Shown here: in pieces, positions 26,701-33,600 of the stretch
Position numbering within the stretch: position 1 is the stretch's first letter
Layout of the letters: the number at the start of each line of letters is the position of its first letter
The notes under the pieces: model-generated
What the model saw: the letters and a program-made list of their open reading frames with translations, nothing else
The model's database searches: none
What the model was told of the DNA's origin: nothing
Assembly (NCBI GenBank): GCA_016197225.1
Contig: JACPWC010000017.1
Location: 1 to 49,422, forward strand
Reading direction: 5' to 3'
DNA from: Chloroflexota bacterium
GTDB taxonomy: Bacteria; Chloroflexota; Anaerolineae; Anaerolineales; VGOW01
Length of the DNA: 49,422 nt
Made by a program: the position numbers and the translations under genes

Positions 26701-29423
26701 AACTGGACGTGGTGGATGTGAATGTTGGTCTTGGAGTAGGGCACTTCGTTGCCGCCATCCGTGAGTTCACTCACGTAGGTAACGGCAAGACAATCTCCAA
26801 TGTTGCCACGAATCGCCAACGGCTCGTTATGCTGGACACCCGCGTAAACTTTGCTATTGGCATAGACCGCATCTTTATCTTGTGCCAGCACATCCAATGC
26901 GCCGAGTGGGTCAATCTGGCCTGCTTTGGTGATTTGTATTGGCACAGCCAGGCCGACGACGTTGAAGGTGCGCAGTGGCGCGCCTGCCGGGCAGATGCCG
27001 TCGGAGCGGTTGGCCCAGGGGTCAATCGAGAGCGCCGGGTCGGGCGGCGTGCCGCCATACTCGCCGAGATACGGCGCGCCAGAGTGGCCGTTCGGCGAGA
27101 ACGGTGGGCGCTTGCCGATATGCGGGCGCAACAGCGGCCAGGCGGGCCGCCCGTTGGTTGGATTGAACAGAATCTTGGGCCGGTCGCCGATATACCCGCC
27201 ACTGCTGAACGTGACCGGACTACCGTTGAGCAGGTAAGTGCTTTGAACCGTTTGGTCAACCATCAAAGCCATCGGATGGCCGGGAACCACATTGGCATAG
27301 TCCGGCCAGTTAGGTGTCAGCCGGTCTGGCTCGCCCAGGTAGAGGCCGGTCGAATTGTCAACCGCCCAGTCCCACACCGAGGCGTCCTGATCAGCCGTGT
27401 CGCGCGTGGCAACGTTGATGTCGTGGGTCACGCCCTGAGTCGGAAGCTGAGGCCGAATCCAGGCATCCAGATTCTGAGCCGTGATCGTCTGGCCGTTGAT
27501 CGTTTTGCCAATCAGGGCCGAGGAGTTGACGGCTTGAGGCAGGGGCGCGCGGTCGGGCAAAGGCGCTAAGTCAGGTTGCAGGGTGTCGTACACACGCCAG
27601 TAGCCCCACATGCCCGAGAAGTAGTGGTGAGCAATGTGGCAGTGGAACAGGAACTCGCCGGCGCCCTGTTGCGCGCCGCCAGCGCCGTTTTCAATTTCCA
27701 GATCGAAGGATTCGCCAGGGCCTATTGACTGTGAGTCGAGGCGCGCCGATTCAGACTGGACTTCAACCGGATGCTTGTCCAGGCCGGTCTTGCTGTAGTC
27801 GTAAGTCGGATCGGCTTTGGGGTTGAAGCGCCAGCGGTCACTGCCGCCGTGCAGATGGTAGACATGAAAGACTTCGCTGCCGCCATGCACCAGACGGAAC
27901 TTGGTCGGGTCGCCGAGGTAGCCGCGGGGAATGATGTTGGTGGTATCGCCAAAAGTGTAGGAGCCGTAGACGACCGATTTCTGGTCCTCGGCAACGTTGA
28001 GGCGATCCATGAACGACTCGGAGCGGTAGTTGATGGCCCGCGAGCCTGGCCGATAAGCGCCGGTGTGTGGGTCAAGGGTTGGCAAGGAATTGCCGTTGAT
28101 GTCAACCGGGATGTTGCGCTCACTTTCATTGCCGATCTCATGGAAGACTTTGACATTCTCACGGAACGACTTGCCCGAGCCGGGGACGATGATGGCTTCC
28201 CAGCCGGAGAGCAGGGGCTGGCCGGTCGTCATGTTCAAGTAAACGGAACCGGGCGGCTCGACGTTGAGTGTACCAAACAAGCCATGAGCCACGGCCTGGC
28301 GGTTGCCAGGGCCAGGGTGAATGTAGTGTGCGCCCTCCAGCGTGGGATCGTTGGGAATCCAGTAAGTGTAAGTGATCGTCCCACCGGCCGGAACGGACGA
28401 CAGGGGGTTGTTGCCAATGCCGTCGCCGGACGAACTGATCTGGAAGGCCAGGCCGTCAATGTGCAGACCATAGTTATTGCTGGTAGCGCCGGGAGCGGGC
28501 TGGGCGGTGGCGTTGGTGAAGTTGATGATCACGCAGTCGCCCTGATTGGCGCGGATGGCCAACGGCTGGATCGGGTCGTCGCGCAAGCCAATCGAAAGAG
28601 AGCTTGGGCCAGCCGCTACCTGAGCCTGCACTGCCGGAATCATGCTGTTCAACACCAGCATCTGGGCGTTCGGGTCGTGGTCGCCGAAGCGGTTGAGCCA
28701 CATTGTGACATCAATGGCCGAAACGTCGAAGGTCTTCAACGGCGCGCCAGCCGGGCAAGGGGCGTTGGCGCCGCCGGCCAGCGAAGCCGGGGCGGCAGTG
28801 ACCAGGTTGTTCGGAGACGCGCCTATTATTGAAAGGAGCAACAAGCCAATCTGCCCCACAGCCAACAACCGCCGGGCGGCGATCGGCGTCCAAACCGGGC
28901 GGCTGCGTCCTGGCAACCGGGCCGTCCATAAACGCCCGCGCAACACAATGTAGACGATGGCCGAAATTGCCAGATTGGCAACCAGGGCCAGCAACCCCTC
29001 CAACCACATGTGAGCCAGTAACGGCATCTCCTCGCCGCCAACGTGGTGATTGGCTTGAAAGACGACGTTGTGCCCCGGGCTGGCTACGGCTATGACGGCG
29101 CTGGTGGTGACGGCAATAACCGACACCACCGCCGCGCCCGACATGAACCGGGAAGCGCCCCGGCCAAACAACATCAACGCCCGCCGGGCGAGAAGGATTG
29201 ACGCCCAAACAGCCACGAAGATCAAGGGCATCATGAGCATCGAATCACGCAACCAGTGAATCACCGGCGGCGGCTCGTTGCGCTCGACAGCGCCAATGGC
29301 GCTGTGCAACACCTGCAACCACAAGCCGCCGCCATAAGACAGGGCCAGGGTGAGCGCCACCACCGCCGAAAACTTCGCGCGCGTGCGCCAAAAATAATGG
29401 GATATATCAGAGTAGGGTTTCAT
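23775..29423 (-). CDS. Giant membrane-anchored six-cupredoxin multicopper oxidase with three IPT/TIG domains
   Basis: An 1882-residue protein. The start is the ATG at 29423 with AAAGGTG six bases upstream; a GTG at 29432 would sit on top of the RBS. Residues 1 to about 205 form a five-helix membrane anchor related to the stand-alone protein at 8625. Three two-cupredoxin modules follow (about 215-1595). As in the other giant MCO, the copper ligands lie in the middle: FHVYHLHGG near 523 and FHCHIAHHYFSGMW near 596 in cupredoxin 2, then NIHIHHVQFD near 902 and FFHDHVNGIHGWSHGM near 1023 in cupredoxin 3. Later modules lack them. Three IPT/TIG domains with TVTGLSPTSG-type openings end the protein (about 1613-1882). 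It is 54 bp downstream of a DUF4352-like gene. A surface-exposed oxidase is inferred; the substrate is unknown. Confidence 0.92.
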   Translation of the reverse strand: MKPYSDISHYFWRTRAKFSAVVALTLALSYGGGLWLQVLHSAIGAVERNEPPPVIHWLRDSMLMMPLIFVAVWASILLARRALMLFGRGASRFMSGAAVVSVIAVTTSAVIAVASPGHNVVFQANHHVGGEEMPLLAHMWLEGLLALVANLAISAIVYIVLRGRLWTARLPGRSRPVWTPIAARRLLAVGQIGLLLLSIIGASPNNLVTAAPASLAGGANAPCPAGAPLKTFDVSAIDVTMWLNRFGDHDPNAQMLVLNSMIPAVQAQVAAGPSSLSIGLRDDPIQPLAIRANQGDCVIINFTNATAQPAPGATSNNYGLHIDGLAFQISSSGDGIGNNPLSSVPAGGTITYTYWIPNDPTLEGAHYIHPGPGNRQAVAHGLFGTLNVEPPGSVYLNMTTGQPLLSGWEAIIVPGSGKSFRENVKVFHEIGNESERNIPVDINGNSLPTLDPHTGAYRPGSRAINYRSESFMDRLNVAEDQKSVVYGSYTFGDTTNIIPRGYLGDPTKFRLVHGGSEVFHVYHLHGGSDRWRFNPKADPTYDYSKTGLDKHPVEVQSESARLDSQSIGPGESFDLEIENGAGGAQQGAGEFLFHCHIAHHYFSGMWGYWRVYDTLQPDLAPLPDRAPLPQAVNSSALIGKTINGQTITAQNLDAWIRPQLPTQGVTHDINVATRDTADQDASVWDWAVDNSTGLYLGEPDRLTPNWPDYANVVPGHPMALMVDQTVQSTYLLNGSPVTFSSGGYIGDRPKILFNPTNGRPAWPLLRPHIGKRPPFSPNGHSGAPYLGEYGGTPPDPALSIDPWANRSDGICPAGAPLRTFNVVGLAVPIQITKAGQIDPLGALDVLAQDKDAVYANSKVYAGVQHNEPLAIRGNIGDCLAVTYVSELTDGGNEVPYSKTNIHIHHVQFDTQASDGVISGFSFEQSIRPYKIVDPQLTAAANPGEAVLHLSSVAKFQNGVWIAIGMGTEGIEIRQITAINNAASTVTLNKPVANAHPADEWAGVEFVQYRWYPDVELDNIFFHDHVNGIHGWSHGMVGQLVIEPFGSTYHDPVTGAEIKSGAIADIHTDPNCVPNPDNPNLPSNTTNQCALIPGVIDGSFREFVLWTINDHDPIEATLNLRAEPWSDRSLDPALRFSSNSPQGDPYTPLFRAYLGDPVVIRNINVGQGTNVLHIDGHRTFWEPRYRDALGVESSPIDAFHSTVSEKYTLILDGGAGGPNHVPGDYIYHDGENRRFQSGAWGILRVLPGPVSDLQPLPSVNIPAQQPTCPANAPIHTFNISAVDLPSTSAGGGDKGRKAAFVPNTDVTAVLNKTKFPEPLVLHVAAGQCVKVSLTNRRSTARVSFHLGGLLRDMNSTGINVGFNPEQTIGKNASRTYTFYADNPKLESVLISDFGGDNSGWDGLYGAIVVAPTGATFKNPTTGQSTDTGSQVNVFAPGQAPYRDFTLLLADQDPRIGQNTMPYPADVDGPALINYRTAGIRQDDANMFSSLTYGDPTTPLLRAYAGDPVKVHVLGAPASEQVHVFTLGGMSWPGDMYVHNASQWQNRAVGPWEKIDILVSGGAGGVAQVPGDYFYGDIRRPFTQAGMWGLFRVLTNTCATSGIAGLPCLTSPAPAPAPTVTGLSPTSGAVAGGTSVAITGTNFSTTPGATTVRFGANAATNVSCLSTTACTATSPAGSGVVDVVVTVGGQSSAINNSDLFTYVTLPPTVTGVSPNSGPAAGGTVVSITGTNFTPGAISIKFGANVATGVSCSNATNCTATSPAGSGVVDVVVTVNGQSSATSNADKFTYIAPPAAPTVTAIKPNKGPAAGGTVVTITGTGFSTTAGATGVKFGANVATNVSCTSTTTCKATSPAGTRRTTVDVIVTVGGQSSAISSADKFTYTR

Positions 29424-29477
29424 GTCAGCCACCTTTTCAGAATGATAGAGATGCGTTTGTGATGAACGCCCAGAACT

Positions 29478-30137
29478 TTAATGGTGAATATCGTCGAGAA
29501 CACTGGCCGGGGCCTCATCCACCCGCCCGGCATCTACGAGAATTGGACTGGCGCCGCCCGGATCGTCATACCTGATCCATAGCTTGTCGCCGTTCCGCGG
29601 CACGACAAAGCTAAGAGTGGCTTCAATACTGGAATTTGCGTCCAACATGCCAGGTTCGATGGTAGACCCGGACGGCAACACCGGGTCGAGGCTTTGTTGC
29701 ACTAACAAGCGAAACTGGGTCGGCGAGTAATAGATGGCGCTATTCAAGTGGTTGGTCAACAAGATGGACACCTGTATCTGCGCCTGATCGGCCAGGACGA
29801 GATTTTGAATGCCATGCGTCACCCCGGAAAGGTCCTGAGAGGTCAAACCGGTCAGGTTCTCGATGCCTTCTATGGCAACAACGCCAAAGCTAGTCGGGAT
29901 GGATTGGCCAACCGTAAATGAGCCGGAGTCCGCCTGGGACTGCCTGTTAGCGCCATCGGCAAGCATCCTGCCTGCCTGAAGAAGACCGGCAAAGACCAGG
30001 GTCGTGACCAGCGCCAGAAAAATAATCAGCGGCAGGAGCGCGCGCACCCGGCCGGCCCCAGGCTCTTGAGCGGCCAGCATTTGCTTATTGGTCGTGTGGG
30101 TGGCAGTATGTTTTGTCTTGCGCAACAATTGAACCAT
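29478..30137 (-). CDS. Membrane-anchored DUF4352-like protein, paralogue of the 19320 gene
   Basis: A 219-residue protein with one hydrophobic helix (about residues 33-53) and an extracytoplasmic DUF4352-like beta domain (IQVSILLTN, YYSPTQFRLLV, then LSFVVPRNGDKLWIRY). It aligns with the protein at 19320-19946 through the SPxQFR motif, the GS-containing loop and the final VP strand, but it lacks the Met-rich segment; the corresponding region has a single His-Gly (VTHGIQN). It is the first gene after promoter C and precedes the MCO at 23775, mirroring the other operon. The start ATG at 30137 follows GGGGGA. Function is unknown; an oxidase accessory role is inferred from synteny. Confidence 0.8.
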   Translation of the reverse strand: MVQLLRKTKHTATHTTNKQMLAAQEPGAGRVRALLPLIIFLALVTTLVFAGLLQAGRMLADGANRQSQADSGSFTVGQSIPTSFGVVAIEGIENLTGLTSQDLSGVTHGIQNLVLADQAQIQVSILLTNHLNSAIYYSPTQFRLLVQQSLDPVLPSGSTIEPGMLDANSSIEATLSFVVPRNGDKLWIRYDDPGGASPILVDAGRVDEAPASVLDDIHH

Positions 30138-30239
30138 TCGAGTCCCCCAACGTTTTTGGCGCTGACAGGCAAACAGCGCTCGCGGCGGATTAGCAACCCG
30201 GCGGGAGCGAAAATATTCTTGTATAAACTCTTATTGACA

Positions 30240-30249
30240 GACTTTAGTA
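30240..30249 (-). promoter_or_regulatory. Additional regulon box close to the DUF4352-like gene
   Basis: GACTTTAGTA on the plus strand (TACTAAAGTC on the minus strand) matches nine of ten bases of the consensus box. Minus-strand sequence just downstream (GTTTATACAAG) could hold a -10. It may mark a second, proximal promoter or a regulator site within the long leader. Confidence 0.45.
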
Positions 30250-30377
30250 AAACCGAATCGGAAGGGGCGCGCAAACACGCCGATCTTCACCCAAGCCAGT
30301 CGAGATTCGCTCCCAACGTCCCTCGGCTGGCTGTTTGTTTCTAAATTTGAGCAATACCACCTAGTAAATCCAAATAA

Positions 30378-30462
30378 ACAATATCAGAATACAAGCCATT
30401 GCATAACGAGCAATGGTCTTTTGTTACACACTAACTTTGGTCAACGTCTTAAGACTTTAGTC
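30378..30462 (-). promoter_or_regulatory. Regulon promoter C, upstream of the DUF4352-like/MCO operon
   Basis: Far box (complement of GACTTTAGTC, 30453-30462), near box (complement of AACTTTGGTC, 30433-30442) starting 20 bp away, a 14-bp gap, GACCATTGCT (30409-30418), TTATGC (30401-30406), a 17-bp spacer and TGATATTGT (30378-30386). All distances equal those of promoters A, B and D. Confidence 0.82.
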
Positions 30463-30522
30463 GCAGGCGGGTATAGACCGAAGAACTAGTTATAGCATTC
30501 GGAGTAGCGTTTTGCGCTGAAA

Positions 30523-30559
30523 GAGGCCACCCAACCTGGTGCAAGGGTTGGGTGGCCTC
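30523..30559 (-). terminator. Hairpin after the heme peroxidase gene, probable terminator
   Basis: Perfect 14-bp arms (30523-30536 and 30546-30559, GAGGCCACCCAACC) with a nine-base loop. It lies about 80 bp after the stop at 30637. The minus strand continues CTTTCAGC, so the T tract is short and termination efficiency is uncertain. Confidence 0.65.
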
Positions 30560-30636
30560 ATTGATCGTTGATTACTGATTTCGTGACTGCGAGGGCGGAT
30601 TAGATTCCGCCCCCGCAGTCAAGTCATGTTGATTTA

Positions 30637-33600
30637 CTACCTCCCGACTCCAGAGACAAGCGCGTTCGTCGGGCTGTTGGAAGCGTTGCTCACCACCGTC
30701 AACGTTCTGCTGACTGCCCCGACCGCGGTCGGAGCGAACGTGACACTGAGTTTGCAAGTTCTTCCCGCCGCAACCGGCGCGGCGCAGGTTCCCAACGTGA
30801 CCGTAAACGGCGCGCTCGTGGAGGCTGAGGTAATCGTCAGGACGCCAGGGCCAAGATTGCTTACCGTCACCGTCTGGGTGCGAACCGTTCCGACCCGGCG
30901 AGTGCCAAAGTTGGTATTGGCCGGGAGGGTGATGGTCGGGCCGGCGACCGGGGCCGCCACGCCGGTTCCGCCCAGGGTTACGATAGAGGGCGACCCGGCT
31001 GCGTTGTGGGCGATGACGACCGCAGCCGACTTCCCGCCCGTTGTGGTGGGCGCGAAGGCCACGTCAATGTTGCAGGAGCCGCCAGGTGTGACGGTCCCGC
31101 AGGCATTCGATACGATCGTGAACTGCCCCGCATCGCCAGTCAGTGTGATGCCGGACACCACGAGATTGGTGTTACCGGTGTTGCTGACCGTGATGGACTG
31201 CGCCGGCGAGATGGTTCCGGTGGTCACTGAGCCGAAGGCCAGCGAGCCGGGCGCCACACTAGCAATTGGCGCGCCGCCGATGCCGGTCAGGCTGACCGTG
31301 ATGGGTGACCCGGCCGCGTTGTGGGCGATGCTGATGTTAGCCGACTTCGCGCCGATTGTGGTGGGATCGAAGGTTACGCCGATAGTGCATGTGGAGGTCG
31401 GCGTCACCACTGTTATACAGCCGTTCACAACTGTGAAGTCTGCCGAGTCAGTGCCACCGGGTGTGACGCTGGTGACTGAGAGATTAGCAGTACCGGTGTT
31501 CTGGATGGTGATGGTCTGCGGAGTCGAGGGGCCACCAGCGACCGCCACTGTCCCGAAGTCCAGTCCCAGCGATGTGGGCGAGACTACTGTCGCCACCGGG
31601 GCCGGCGTCAGCGGGAACGGCGCAGAAAAGACATCGCAGGTTCCGTTGAGAAGGCCCGGAACGTCACAGAAGATAAGCTGTTCGATGTTCCAAAGCGTGT
31701 CGGTGCCGTCGTTGGCGCGAAGGCCGCCGCCGCCACCACCACCAGTGTGGGCGACCGTCACACTGCCGTCCCCATTGAAGGTGATGGTGTACTCAGACTG
31801 CGGGCCTGAGAACAGCGCCGAGTCGCAGTTGAGCGGAAATGAGTCGGTGCAGTCGGCGCCCAGTACTGCTGGCGACAGGATTTCGCGAACGGCAAAGATG
31901 TTGCCAGGGTCAACCAGGCCGGCGAACACAGCTTGTTGCAGAGTCATTCCTGCCGTGCCGGGGCCGAAGTTCCCTGAGAGTGCCGCGTGTTCCATGAGGT
32001 CGGTCGAGCCGATCTCAGCGCCCAGACTGTTACGAATGCTCAGCCGGACGTTCAGGTACTTGTCGCCGTCAAGGATGTCGTCGCCGCCGCGGCCTTCGAG
32101 CAGGTCGTTGCCGGCGCCGCCGAGGAGGATGTTGCCCTCACCCCAGACGAAGTCGCCGGTCAGCAAACAATGGTGCGTAAAGGAGCGGGCGAGAACGTCG
32201 GCCAACGGCGTGGACAGCGGAGGAACCAGGTCGTCGAGGCCGGCGATGCGGTCAAGGCCCGCCTGGTCGAGCGCGTCACAGCCGATAAAGCCGCCGCCGC
32301 CCACCTGGCTGGGGATCACGCTGTCACCGCGCAGGATGTCGTCGTGGTTCCAGCCGGAGAGGGCTTCGACTTCGTTGAACTTGTCCCTGACCTCGTTCGC
32401 CGGGGGCTGCCCCTCGACCGCGATCACCAGGGCCAGGTCGGTGTTCTGGGGCTGTGGATCGCCGAGGCCGATCAACCAGTCGTACCCGGAGGCGCCAGCT
32501 ACCTTCTCGACGCCAGGGCCAGCCACACCAATGTCGTCACCGCCTTCCATGTCGTAGTCATCGTCGCCGCCCTGACCGATCAGGATGTCGTGGCCGGGCA
32601 GGTTGTGGTCGTCGAAGAACAGGGTGGAGCTGTCGCCAATCAAGAGGTCAGGCTGGTCGCCGCCCTCTTCCCAGTCATCGCCGCTGTCGCCAAAGATGGC
32701 GTCTTCACCCTGGCCGGCGATCATGAAGTCGTCTCCTGGTCCGCCGAAGGTCTCGTTGGTATTGGCCCCACCATTGGTGAAGTCCTTACCCTCACCGCCC
32801 AGGAGGAGGTCGAGGCCGGGGCCGCCGTCCATAGCGTCGTTGCCGGGGCCGCCCTTCATCACGTCGTCGCCGGCATTATCGGTGAAAATGTCATTGCCTT
32901 CACCGCCAAGCAGTACGTCAGCGCCGTCGCCGCCCTCGATGATGTCATTACCCAGGCCACCCCAGAAGGTGTCGCTGTCGTCGCCGCCGAAGATGCGGTC
33001 GACAGCATCAGTGCCGTTGTAGACGGCCTGCCCGTTGATACCGGACGGGTCTACCGAGTTAATCAAGCGGTACCTGATCTCCCAGGTTGGGCTGTTGAGA
33101 AGCAGGCGGTTTTCGTCGCAGTCCGAGGCCGGGTCATCATTGACCGAGCCCGGGCCGGTGATGAAACTGCCCGGGGCCGCCGGGTAGCCGAGGCTGCGGA
33201 GATTGCCCACCTCGAACTTGCAGTCGGCTGTCGCGAACGCGTCAGCCTTCAGGGTGTGCGCATTTGTGTTGCGCATCACCAGCTCGGCGAACGAATTGCC
33301 TTCGAGCTGGGCCCGGAGGTTCATGCCCGGGGTGCGGGCCAGGTAGTAGAACCGGTCGCCGTTCTGGAGATCGGTCAGTTGTTTCTCGAACACGTAGTTG
33401 AAGGTGGAGCCTAGCAAACCGCCGAACAGGTTGGTATGCTCGGCCAGGCCGCCGACCCACAGGTCAATGTCGTCAACCCCGGTGATGGACACGTTGCCCG
33501 GAGCGTTCACCCAGGCACCAGTGCTGAACATGAAGTCGGCGCTGTCGGTGGGCGGGAAGATGTCATCAGCGGCTGTGGCTGGATTGGGGCCGAGGATGCC

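Larger units (their letters stand above)
30138..30636. other. Intergenic region with promoter C, an extra box and a terminator hairpin
   Basis: This 499-bp gap contains, from left to right, an extra GACTTTAGT box (30240-30249), the main promoter C (30378-30462) and a strong hairpin (30523-30559) behind the peroxidase gene. The leader from promoter C to the first gene is about 240 bases, longer than for the other regulon promoters. No coding sequence was recognised. Confidence 0.65.

Noticed and set aside
31987-33414. 475-codon plus-strand frame opposite the RTX region
   Set aside because: The repetitive GGxGxD codons create a repetitive antisense frame; no independent support.
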